In this document: positions 24,264 through 36,300 of the stretch, in pieces
Layout of the letters: every line of letters begins with the position of its first letter
How positions within the stretch are numbered: position 1 is the first letter of the stretch
NCBI GenBank assembly: GCA_016801885.1
Contig: CM028903.1
Coordinates: 15,772,535-15,836,534 of the forward strand
Direction of reading: 5' to 3'
Length of the DNA stretch: 64,000 nucleotides
Source: Toxotes chatareus
Taxonomy: Eukaryota; Chordata; Actinopteri; Toxotidae
The notes under the pieces: model-generated
The model's database searches: none
Told to the model about the DNA's origin: nothing
Seen by the model: the letters and a program-made list of their open reading frames with translations, nothing else
Made by a program: the position numbers and the translations under genes

Positions 24264-26397
24264 CTATTCCCAGCAAGCGCTGCATTAATTGCGTTTCAAT
24301 AATTAAATGTCTTTCAAATCAACCTAGCGAAACAAAACGAGTGGGGATGGGAGAAGCAACTGACGGGGTTTGAGCTCTTTGTGCGCTGTGTATTTGCTGT
24401 GGCTGCATGTGTGTAACCTTCCAAATCTATGTTTATATGTGCAGGAGTGTTGATGTGTTTCTGGCAGGTACATATTCTGCTGTGAGACTAGGGACGAATA
24501 TGCAGTTCTCTACTCTAGACTTGCAACTGTATATTCTCTCCAGCTAAAAATCAAGCCTGTTATGCGCTGCAGTATGAACTGGGAGAAAAAAAAAAATCAA
24601 GTTTAATCTGCCTTTGTCCTGAAATACATTTTTGCCCATGGGTACTGGATTTACTGAAGATGCAGTTAGAACAAAAGGCTGGCAGTGATCAGCGTGGGAA
24701 AAGTGCTTAGTTGTCTTCCAGAAATGGAATTGATACACATAAAAAATACAATTAAAAATAGTGCTTAAATTACATAATGAATTTACAATATAGAATTATG
24801 AATAAAAAAAGTTGGGTAGAAAAAAAATCATCCTTCTTTTTTCCTCTTTTCCCTTCACTTTCTAAATAAAGTCTCACACACCCACATGCACACTCAGGCA
24901 GCAGGTTTGTCCCCTGTCCCGCTGCAGCAAAGACACAGGGGATTAGTTTATACCTGGCCAGATAGGAGGATGAGAGAGTACAAGGGGAAGGGGTCAGGAG
25001 TTACAGAGAGGGAGAGAGGAAATCAAAAGAATGGAAATGAATCGTCTGTTAGAATTAGGTAGCAAAACGGGGAAAGGTCAATATCCAAAATTAATTACAT
25101 CCATTTTGGAAAAAACACTGGATGTATACATAAAAATTTACAAAATCACCTGTAAAATATAGAGCATGTTATCTGATAAAGTCAACCAAGATACTGAGTT
25201 CACCTTTAACACTTGTTAATGATCATTTTAAAACCGTACATACTGGATATTTGACTTCTCCATAAAAACTCTACTGAAGCTTGTTGAGATTCAAGGGAAG
25301 TGTACTGCAATTTCACTGCAACATTTCAACCTTTTACAGTCTGTGCAGCTCACATGTTCCCTGGAATTGATCTGTTGATTGATTGGTGGCACTGAGGGGT
25401 GAACTGACTGTACAGCAGGGACGATGAGAGAGAGAGAAAGAGAGCGAGAGAGGGAGAGACAGGTCTCTGTGAGGAGGACAGTAAAATGGTCGAAGTGATT
25501 TGGCAATACCCATATTTTTCCCTCGCTCAAACTCTACGTCTGCAGTAGAACAGCTCAAATACCAAATCAACTTGAATTATTCTCCTAATTGTCTCATTTG
25601 TCACCATCATTGTCTCTGTCAGTCTCTTCTTTTATACATGTTCGCCGACTAACCCTCCACCTCCCTGAAGCAGGCAAAATAATCACAGTTCATTTTGTGA
25701 GCAATCTAAACACCCTTATTATCAGTCTGTCGTCTTTCTGCTCTCTCCATCTCAGCCTCTCCACCTGGCTATCACTCCTTATTCAGCATCATCTGCCTTG
25801 TCCCCCTTTCTTACCTCTGTTACCCTCCAAACACACACACACACACCTATGCACACATTTCCCCCACAGGACTGCTTGATAGTGACCTTTCCTGTGCTCC
25901 GGTGTCTCCCTGGTCTTTAGTCAATTTGAAAAAGCCTCCAGTCTTTTCACTTTTAGCACTGACCCCAAATAGAGGCCGATCCAATTACAGCTCAAACCTT
26001 CTAACTGCGCTCCCACAGCGCTGTAGCTGTTACTGTGTGTGTTTGTCTGATATAAAGAAAGAAAAGAGACACTGTTGAGAGTGTCTTCTCAGAGTGTGGG
26101 GAGCAGTCAACCATCTTGCCATCCTATGCAGGGGGTCGTTAGATATCATTGGCTCAAAGTCAAAAAGCTGGTATCTGCATGGCAGCTGCCTTTATTCAGC
26201 TCTTCAGCACTCTTCCTGTCTTTCTTAGTCGAAATGTCTGTCTCTGACTGTGTGTCTCTCTGCTTGTCTTTGTTTGTGTCTTCCTCTCTTTGGCTAGTTT
26301 TCTACCTACATGTCTTCCCTGTTTTTGTTGGTTTCTGCCTCAGCTCGCCTTTTTTCTTTTTTCTCTCTGTCTACTCATCTGTCTTTTTACCTCTTTA

Positions 26398-26401
26398 TCT
26401 C

Positions 26402-26462
<61 letters not shown>

Positions 26463-26463
26463 G
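26398..26463. repeat. (CT)n/(GTCTCT)n simple repeat
   Basis: A pure pyrimidine CT tract interrupted by GTCTCT units, in SERPINI1 intron 1. It explains the Ser/Leu-rich open frames in this place. Confidence 0.9.
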
Positions 26464-29400
26464 TGCCTCTCCCTCTGGGTGTCTCTGTTAGCAGGGATTA
26501 ATAAAGGGTTGTTAACCTTTGTTTGCCCTCTGTGGAGTGTATAGTGAGCATCTTGGGATTTCAGGCAGGTTCCATAGCACATTATGTCATTTTCTAACAA
26601 GGGGTTGAATGAGCTAAAGTAGTGAGCTGAGGATGGGCTGTAGATATGTAATTTTGTGTGCTGCTGCAATGGATATAAACCGCAGGGGTAAAATTTAAAC
26701 ATAGGACAGTAGTAAACACAGTCATATTGGACTACTGGATATGAGTGTGCATTGTAGCGTGAACATTCATGGAAGATCACAAAGCAATAAAGGAATGACA
26801 GTGTTCACTGTGAGTATACACTGAGATTTAAATTGCATATGTCAAAAGAATTGTTCCTATCATGGCATATACTGCGTGCGTTAATCATAGAAAAAGGAAA
26901 ATCCCATCTGTTAGCAATTTCTTAGCAGTCACACACCTCTAGTTTAAGCCTGGTTAATAGGTGCACTCAGCTGGCAGCTTCTCAGCACAGTGTCCAGCTT
27001 TGTTTTGTTTGATGGGCGGTTTTTGTAAGTTTAACAGGTGCTAATGAACTATTTCTACACCCACAGCATGCATGGGGGGTGTGCCTGAAATCCAGAAAGA
27101 CGGGGGGTTACTTTACAAGCCCAACAGTCCCTACACTGTCAGTGATAGTGTTGAAAATGTACGGCTGAATTTTAGTTATTCAGCTCTGGGCCTCTTGAAT
27201 CAGTCAGGGTTTCTCACTCCACCAGCGGCCCCTTTTGTATTATGGCACACATCTTGTGTTGCCTTCTCAGTTACACGAAAAAAATAATATCTGTAACACA
27301 TTTCACACTTGATTATAATTTCCTATGCATGAGGATATTTAATTCATTGAATTGGCCTCTTTACAAATTAAACATTGTCAACGAGCCAGTCCTGAAGTTA
27401 TTGGAGAGACAGCTATATAGGATGATACTCAGTGAATCCCCTTGGATTGTACTGTCCAGTGGAATCTGATCTGGTCAGAACCCGCTGGATCTCAACTATA
27501 ACTTAACCAGTCTGTGTATGTTAGCTGTGACAGAGAAGGAAAAGCACAGGTGTAAATAAGAAATTATCAAAGGCTGAATTCAGTTTAGCTGCTTCAGTTT
27601 CAGGGTCCTGGCATTCTTCCTGCTGGCTCTCTGTCATGTCTGACTGGGACACTTGAACAGAATGGAGCCATCATTAGTGTTACTAGTAAAACCTGGACCT
27701 TTCCCTCTGTGATGAGTCAAAATGTCTGTTGCGAAAAAGGTCTAGTGTAAGAGAGCCTTGTTAATTTAACACCAGCAACAAAATTAAACTTCACCATTCG
27801 TAGCAACGCTGAAAAATTACAGTCGCCTTGGGTCTGAGGATACATACATGGCCTAGTTTACTGTTGTTTTGATCTTCAGGCCTATTTGGTGATGAAAATA
27901 GTGTTAGATTTTATTCTATGATTTTAAGTTCAATTAAAAAGCAGTTCACGCAAGACACATATTGGTTATTCAGGAATTGCTTCAAAGACAGATGATAAAA
28001 TTGTTTTGTTTGCTGTCACAGCAGTTTTTTTTTTCATGTTTAAACTAAAAATCTGTGTGAATATTGTCGCAGTCGTCTTATCTTTGGGGGAGCGGTTGCT
28101 CACTGCTTTTGAAGATGGTGAACCTTTTGTCAAAATTATTAACATGCATAGTGTAGAATATTGTAACTTCAGAACTATGATTAAAAGTCGCAGTAATAAA
28201 ATAAATAATTCTAACCCATTGTAGTTTACAACTACACAACTATAACTACACAAGTTACAATAGGGTAACACCCCCCCGAGTGCTTTAACTGTACTTGCTG
28301 CACACTGGTAAACCAGACAAGTGAATCACATCTGTGTGTACCTTAGTAATGAAGATGACTATAGTGTGAATAGTTGGGCTTATGTACAAACACAATTGCA
28401 ATACAGTTAAACTACAAATAAAACAGTTGTGTTATCTTTTATCAAAATTTGCTTCTGGATAGAATCCATTATTAGCCACTTAGCCATTTAGCTACTGTTG
28501 CCTGGGTGAGACAGTAGGTGTAAATCAGGGGCGTGAGCAGAACAGACAACTTGACTGATGAATTCCCCACCCGCCGTTTAGTGCTTCCTTTTGCCTAGAC
28601 AACCATAGAGTTAAAGGCCCACTGGTGGGCTTTATTTCAGCCTCCTTGTGTAAAGTCTTTTGCTTTGCCCTGAGAGTCTACACATCAACAGGTGAGCTTT
28701 AGGTGAGACAGGCGTCTAATCAAACAGGGAAAGTGAGACACTCACAGGTGTTCGTATAGGTTTGATCATTTTTAGTGTGAGCGTTCATGTGCATTTTACT
28801 CAGTTCAAAATCAGAACAAAATGTGGAAAGCAGCCACTGTGGTGCCTCCAAGGAAAACTTGAAACTCATGAATGATAATCAGACTCCATTATCTCTGTAA
28901 GGCAAAGCCGGTTCTAAGTTAGACATATTCGTGGTGAAATCGTACCAGATTACCCTGCCATTTTTAACAGAGCTCAGAGTCCACTGCAGAAATTCAGGGC
29001 TTTACGGTCATGGAGATAATGATAGACATCATTCTCTGCAGTTTATTCCCAGAGGGATAGGCCTTGATGAAATGGGATGTTAGCACTTTCACAGAATTCA
29101 TCAAAGCACCTAACTGAGCTTAACTGAAACCAGTGGACTGTGATTTGAGCTGGAGAAGGAGATGCTGTTGGGGAACTTTACGTCAGCTTCATAGTGATCA
29201 CTTCCAGGGGGAAAGAGGAAGAGCAGGAGCTTGCCCTGTTTTTGCAAAATTACCCAGTGCAGCCAGTGTACTGCATGTGTGTGTATGTGTGCAAGACAAT
29301 GCCAGAGAGTGCATAAAGTGACAGAACTGGAGCTGGTGTGAAGAGTTCTTGTAAGGAGAGGGGTTTGTGAGACAGAAAATGCTGAGTGGTGTGAGAGAAA

Positions 29401-32001
29401 AAAAGGGAAGAGAGTTTATCTGCCTATATAGAAGGAGGAATATATCTTTTAAGGGTAAAAAATTCTTTATATCAGCTTGGCAAGACGAAAACTGTCCATC
29501 ACTTGCAGTTACCTTTGTAACCCTGGCTTGGAAGTGTATGAGGAAATGTGTACTTCAAAGTGTGTGTGTGTGTGTGTGTGTGTGTGTACCTGTGGATTTG
29601 AATCATGAATGAGGATGTTCATGTTTAATAAATTCCCCTGGCCTCCGAAGCATGCCGTCTCAAGGTGTTGGGTTTAAATGGCAGTAAGGATTAACGTACG
29701 TGCTGTGGATTTGGGTGACGTCACGTTTTAATTGTCGAAAATGTCAACTGCCGATCTATTCTGTCTGAGAATTAGGATTACACGGAGAGATTAAAGGCTG
29801 CTTTTAAAGGCCAGTGAGTTTAATTGCATGGAATTAATCAAGTTGTCAGGATTAAACTCTTGCAACTTAAACCGAGAGAGATTTTCTGACATATTCAGTT
29901 CTTTTAGTCACGAGAGAACATTTTATAGCCAGGTGTTGGGTTTCCCCGCTTTACCTGAGGCATGCTGGGAAACCCACCTGAGTAGATCAGAGCTGAATTC
30001 GGGCTCATAGTCATCAATGGCCAAACTGGCAAAGAGTGGGATCCTCTTGCAGACAGCGTGCCACAACTCAAAAGGTCAGAATGGTGTCAGCGTTACAAGT
30101 AAAAGCCAGCCACCCATGGTGTTATTATCCACTCACACATGTGCGCTTGCACACAGACACACACAGGTGCACACACAATGATGCTCCACACTACTTTCCT
30201 TGGCTTAACTGCATGGCTGGGTCTTTCCTTACAGAAAGCAGGACTGTCTGTCTCAGAAAAGTTCAGCTCCCACAGCTCAGAAGGTCAAGAACATTACCTC
30301 CATTTACATCTCTGCCAGCCGCCCCCTCCTTTCCCCTTTCTTACTCTCTCTGGATCTCTCTCACACTCTCTCTGGAATGTTTGACTCACAGCACGACATG
30401 TGAGAGCAGATGATCACACGTGACTAACGGTATATTAACGGCAATACATCAGGTTTGGGCCCTCGGTTGTCATTTGATTTATTTGTTTAAATCGTTTTAG
30501 AGTTGTGCATTATTAATGCAACAAGGCTATTTGCAAAGCTTTAACCTCAACGTCTCTGCCTGCCAATTTAATGCTGAATGACTCAAATCTAACTTAATAT
30601 TTGATGAAATTAAATGGGTTCATTGGATTTGAAAATCATAGAATACCACCAGCCATTTCTCTTAAATATGACCCAGACAATGCAAAACTCAACAAACTGG
30701 ACATCTGATCTCCGAGTAATAAGTCACATATTTGGGTTCAAGTGCTGTGTCACTCCATCTGATGTGAAGAAACTTTGTAAACTGAAATAAATTTCCATTC
30801 GCTTTCTCAAGCAGATGCAAATCCAGCTGGCACTTGGGTCAGTTCTATGCTTGTCAAAAGCAATTTGTCAGAGTACTTATGGATGGAGAACAAACACAAT
30901 GAGATCTTGACTGTGAGCTTAGCGGGACATAAAGTGGAAGTGACGTGTGGTTATGTGCAGTTTGTAAGAGAGTGAGGAATCATATCTTTAAAAGCTAACT
31001 GCAGATAGCTGTAAAATGCAAGCAGGGTACGGTCCACTCTGCCTGTTCGCTATTGCTACAAGGGTAAGGCTGGCAATAATCTATATTTTTATAATTCTAT
31101 TCTAAAAAAACCAAAACTTACACGGTTTTTGTCTCTCAACACTCTGACTTCCCTACATTGTTTTGACACTCAGCCCCAGTCCCATTTGTTCCTACTGAAT
31201 ATGTAAATATTGTTCATCTAATATTGTTAATGTATCATATCATATAAATTTTTAGGCTAGATGATTTCCTAAAACATCTGCTTGCTGTACTTTTTAGCAA
31301 ATATCACTCAATCGAGATGAAACAGTATATTTGCTGGAGGCGATTGACAGCTGCAGATTTGGTGCTTTAGTGAGTATTTACAAACAGTGTATGTGGGACT
31401 GAATTCATTATAATGTAGGGACATTTCACCCAGCTCAACATCGTGGTTCATTTATATGTTTTTAATAGTGTTTGGACAACAATGGAGGTCTATAGCACTG
31501 AGGAATGAGCCGTAGCAGGCAGACAACACTTGTTAGCAGGATCAGTTCATGGTTGGTCATAGTCTTTTCATGGGATTTGTTGACAATAAAAAAAATAAAC
31601 AGATTTTAAATCATGCATCCCCTAGGGTTGAGCTGGTTTATTTTGGGAAGGTAAATTGATTGTCACTTGCCAGAGCAGGGCAGAGGAAAAGGGCAGCGCA
31701 CAATAGGATGGGGCACTAATTTTCTGGCTGCTGCCCATTGTTAATGTTGTTGACACCACAGTCACCTGCCGTCCCACATATACAGTAGCAGCCAGCAGAT
31801 TCCAGCCCTGCATGGGACTGCTAATTGAATCCTTTATACAAACTGCAAGAGGACAACAGCACAGCAGAGAGACACAACAAAACAAATGTCTGTGTGTTAT
31901 CTCACTCTGTATCACTCCCTGTGAAGTCCACATCTTTCTCTATCTTTATTCTATATAACATTGAATCTCTTTTTTTACTATTTGGCCGGCAGAAAAACAA
32001 T

Positions 32002-32014
32002 GTTGCCTGGCAAC
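32002..32014. promoter_or_regulatory. Perfect RFX X-box palindrome in SERPINI1 intron 1
   Basis: GTTGCC-T-GGCAAC is a perfect inverted repeat and an ideal X-box. It lies about 1.4 kb upstream of the coding start exon. It may be an intronic enhancer element bound by RFX factors, several of which are active in neurons; that role is inference. Confidence 0.4.
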
Positions 32015-32032
32015 AACAGCGGCAGAGCAATG

Positions 32033-32065
<33 letters not shown>

Positions 32066-32330
32066 ACATTCCTTGTCATTTGAAAGACAAGGTATAAAGG
32101 TATAAAGGACAGGTAAAAGAGACAGAAAAGGTAGGAAAGTGGAGAGATGAGGGGGAGGAGGGAAGGAGTGGTGAAGACAGATAGCATATGGGTGAGAGGA
32201 AGATGAAAAAGAAGGTCAGAAGTGTGATGATGGAAAGATGAGGGAAAGGATGGAGGACAAGGGATGTAAAGGCCTCTGCGCAAAAACTCGTCCATTCATA
32301 TACAAAGGCTCAAACACACAAACACAGACA

Positions 32331-32332
<2 letters not shown>

Positions 32333-32376
<44 letters not shown>
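32333..32376. repeat. (CA)n microsatellite
   Basis: An alternating CA tract of about 44 bp in SERPINI1 intron 1. The opposite (TG)n tract is at 32036-32066. Confidence 0.95.
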
Positions 32377-32379
<3 letters not shown>

Positions 32380-32553
32380 CAAAGGAGATTTTGAAGGAAA
32401 GAAGCTGATTTAACTCAAGATGATAAGAATGGGCATGAAATATGTATGAGCTCATTTAGCAGATGTGCTCTGAACAGCAATACTGACTGCAGTCAGCAGT
32501 GCAGCTGTAGTTACTGCACATTCTTGTTGTTTATTTACTGTCTTGCTTCTTCC

Positions 32554-32589
<36 letters not shown>

Positions 32590-32869
32590 CTGTTTCGTTA
32601 TTTCTGTAACTAGTTTTAACTCTTAGGTTTACTCATGTGTGAGTTTTCACCTTTTTCTTCCTTGTGTCTTCCTTGACCCATTGCACATACGGCAAAATAA
32701 ATTTGAATCTGTATTTTTCTCCACTCTCCTTTCACAGCACAGTTTAAGCAGTTTTTCAGTATTTAATAGCATCTCTATGAGAAATACAGTCCTCTTTGTA
32801 TGTATGAGTTCACTTCTTCTAAAAAGCTGATGTTTTTATCAGTGGATTTTTTTTTTTTTGGCAGAATGA

Positions 32870-33373
32870 TTGACTGACAGATGTTTTCTGCTCTCTTTTT
32901 TTATCGCCCCACATCCCTGCTCCATCTACATCCTTTCCAAAATCCTCTTGTCCTTCATCTATTTTTCTCCCTTACGCAATAATCTTCTCTACCTTTATCT
33001 CTCGCTCTCTCCCTCCCTCAATCCTCCTTTCTCTACTTTTGCCTCCATCCCTCCTCAAATCATTTTTTCTTCTCTTTCATCTTGTCTTCCCTCCATCCGT
33101 TTTCCCTCCTTCCATACCTCTCTGCCTGCCCACCCCACTTTCATCTCTCCAATCACTCATTTCCTGCTCCTTAACCCTTTCTCCCCATCCATCCATCTTT
33201 CTGTCCTTACTCCAAACATATTTTTCCTCCTTCTTTGCCTTATTCACTTCACCTCGTCTCCTTTTTCCCCTTTTTTTCTCTATCACCTTTTCTCCTCTGT
33301 CTGTCTCACCCTCTCACTCCTCTTTTTCTTTCCATCCTACCCCTGCCTTTCCATATATCCCTCTTTCTTGTAG
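32870..33373 (+). repeat. Long pyrimidine-rich tract upstream of the SERPINI1 coding start exon
   Basis: About 500 nt made mostly of C and T with CCTCC, CTCTC and CCATCC motifs, ending in the acceptor TTTCTTGTAG. It is far longer than a normal polypyrimidine tract. The 167- and 114-codon open frames across it are compositional artefacts. Confidence 0.7.
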
Positions 33374-33394
33374 CTATCTGTAGTCTGTGCTGCG

Positions 33395-36300
33395 ATGTTG
33401 ATCCTGGACATTTTGTCCCCTCTCCTCCTCCTCTCCATCCTGTTGCCGGGCTACGGTTGCCGGGCGGCGGACATTCCGGAGGACACTACATCAGAGTTCT
33501 CGGTCAGACTGTACCACCAGCTGCAGGCAGCGGGGGGTCAGGAAAACATAATTTTTTCCCCACTGAGCGTGGCCATGGCCCTGGGCATGGTGGAGCTGGG
33601 GGCTAGAGGGGCATCACTGGAGGAGATACGACAGGCTATAGGATTTAGCCACCTGCTGCCAGGTGAGACACATGAACACAGGTTCACTATCAGGGTCTGT
33701 GGTGGGTGGAGGAAAAGAAGTTGGATCCAAATTTTTTTGTTTTTTCAAAATGAATACATATTTAATTAAAGGGGCATGCCACCCATTTTACACATGAAGC
33801 TCACTTTACTCATCATGAGTTCTACTCACACAGAAAAAACTTGTATGTGCCACACATGCACAGCACAGGTAAAGGTGGAGTCACATCACACAGTAAAGGT
33901 GATACCTGGTATGGTATTTGTGTGTCCCCCTTTGTTGTCCAGGTGGAGAGTTTTCTCTGCTCCAGAACCTGACAGCGGCAATGTCGGATGACGACGCCCA
34001 CTATGTGATCCGGTTTGCCAACAGCCTCTTCCTGCAGGAGGGCGTCACCTTTAATCCTGAGTTCCTGCATCTGATGAGGAAGTATTTCCGGGCTGACGTG
34101 GAAACAGTAGATTTCAGCGAATCAGCGGCCGTGGCCGAGCAGATCAACAGCTGGGTGGAAAATCATACCGAGAGTGAGTTAGAGAGGGAGGGTGGTAGAA
34201 AGGGAAAGATACAGATAAAGAAAGATAAAGACAGCAAAGGAAGGGAGGGTGATAATATGAATACACAATTACTACAATCCCTGCATACTGTGAAGTCACA
34301 TGCAGCACTGTCAGGGAAGTTTCATTGTTTCATCGTTTGTTTAATCACAACATCTAGTATAAAACAAAACTTAATACTAATAATTAATAATTTCATACCC
34401 TCAGTTTCACAAGTCTCTGTCCTTATCCTTGTGTGCAAAAGATGTGTCACAGCAGGCACCGTGTAGATCCTAATACACTGTACAAATCACTTCCTCCAGG
34501 TAAGATCCGTGAGCTGTTATCAGCCGAAGACTTCAGCAGCATGACCCGTCTGACACTAGTGAATGCCGTCTACTTCAGGGGCTCCTGGAAAAACCAGTTC
34601 AGGCCAGAGAACACAAGAACCTTCTCCTTCAGCAAAGATGACGGCTCTGAAGTCCAGACACTCATGATGTACCAACAGGGAGACTTCTACTACGGTAAGG
34701 ATGAGCTCTGTGTGTGTGTGTGTAAGAATTGTACTTGTGCCTCTTTTTCTGGAGCTCTTGAATTTCAGATCGTATTTCCTGGGGTTATTTAAAATGTTAA
34801 TCTTAGATCTAAAATATTCATATTTGGCGCGTTATTCCCAGGAAAGGCTCCTCTTTTCTGCTCAGTGAGCTCTGCTGCTAAAATTCTCTCCATTTGCACC
34901 AACTCCTCTGGCATGTCTGTTTGATTTAGTCGTGTGTTTTGAAGACTATTTTGTTAATGCCATACAATGTTAGCGGTACTGTGACATTCTTGTTAAGTCG
35001 TGGAGTACTATATTAGCTTTCGATACATCTACTCTGACAGCTGGTAGGATACACCGATTTTGTATTTCATTCATTTTTTTCCCCCTTCACATGCTGGTCC
35101 TTTTCCTTAATTGTTGGGTTCTGGATAATGTCATTTTTTGATTATTTGACTAATTGTTATAAAAATAGTGAAAGATGCTAATCACAAGTTCCCAGAGCAT
35201 AAGATAACATCTTTAAATGTCTTGTTTTGTTCCACCAACTGTCCTGAACTCAAAGATTTAAAATTCACAGCAATGCAAAAAAGAGAAATTTTCACATTTT
35301 AGGAGTAAACATGTAAACATATTTTTCTATTTCTATTTTATTTTTTGTTGTTGTATTTCTTGCTAAATAAATGACTTAAACAATTGTTAATCTTCTGTCA
35401 GTCATCTCAGTGATTATTTTGTTTTGACAGTAACTTTATTTGTGCTCTGTTCATTTCATTCATTTTTCACTGCTTTTTTGTGTCCAATCCTAGTAAATGT
35501 GATGTTTTGTATTGTTTCTACTAATCTCTGATTTATCTAAATCAGTGCTTTAGGTTTTCTGTACCTTTATATATTTTTAAGGATACTTTCTCTATCATTA
35601 TCTAGCTGTTCTGAGTTGGCTGTACTGGTTGTACATTTGGTGTTTTGCCAGCACTGTAAGGTGCAAGACAGTTTGTACAGAGTCCTGCAGGTTGGCTCTA
35701 ATGCTGTTAGATCTGACTGATTCCAGTCTGTCTTTTCTTTTTTTTGCATTTAGTCATTTCTTGTCTGATGCACTGCCAAAGACGGTTACATCATATTCTT
35801 ACTGCGCTGCTACTATATTTGGTGCATTTGAGTTATTTTGTTGCTCTAGTCTGTATGCGTGTAGTGAGATTACACACTTGCATACACCTACCTACCAGTG
35901 CGCACACATATTCATCCTCACACACACTCGGGATCAAGAAAAATCTGTGAATGTGTGAACTGGTGTGTGGTGAGCGCAGCGTGTGCATGTGCATGTGGAT
36001 GTGTGTGCTTGAGAGCTGCAGAACAGGGACAGGTCCTTGGGGAGAAGGCTGCGTTTGCGTTTTCATTTTGATACACAATCGTACTGGTTAAGTAAAATGA
36101 TTTGGGACGCCACAGCCCATTCTCTGCTGCAGTGTTACCTTACTCTGCCTTACCCCTACACAGAAGGTAAAGTTAATGCAGGATGATCAGTCTTTTTGTT
36201 GTAATTTTCCTTTTTAAGCAGCTTCAAAAGAAAAATGCAAAGAATGGGATAAAATCTGCAAATGTTAATTGCTCTATAATCTCCATCTCTCACTGTAAAA

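Larger units (their letters stand above)
22965..33373. other. serpini1: SERPINI1 first intron (about 10.4 kb), no coding exon seen
   Basis: No exon with matching splice sites was found on either strand. It contains (CA)n 23509-23537, (GT)n 23569-23624, (TG)n 24229-24262, a C/T-rich run 26220-26480 with (CT)n at 26398-26463, (TG)n 29560-29588 and 32036-32066, (CA)n 32333-32376, (TC)n 32560-32585 and a long pyrimidine-rich tract to the coding-exon acceptor. An RFX X-box-like site is at 32002-32014. Open frames of 100-170 codons here follow the simple sequence and are not genes. Confidence 0.6.

Noticed and set aside
26075..26780. Open frames of about 140 codons on both strands
   Set aside because: They follow the CT repeat and give Ser/Leu or Arg/Glu runs only.
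32870..33383. Plus-strand open frames of 114-167 codons
   Set aside because: They are produced by the pyrimidine-rich tract, with repetitive Ser/Leu/Pro content and no family resemblance.
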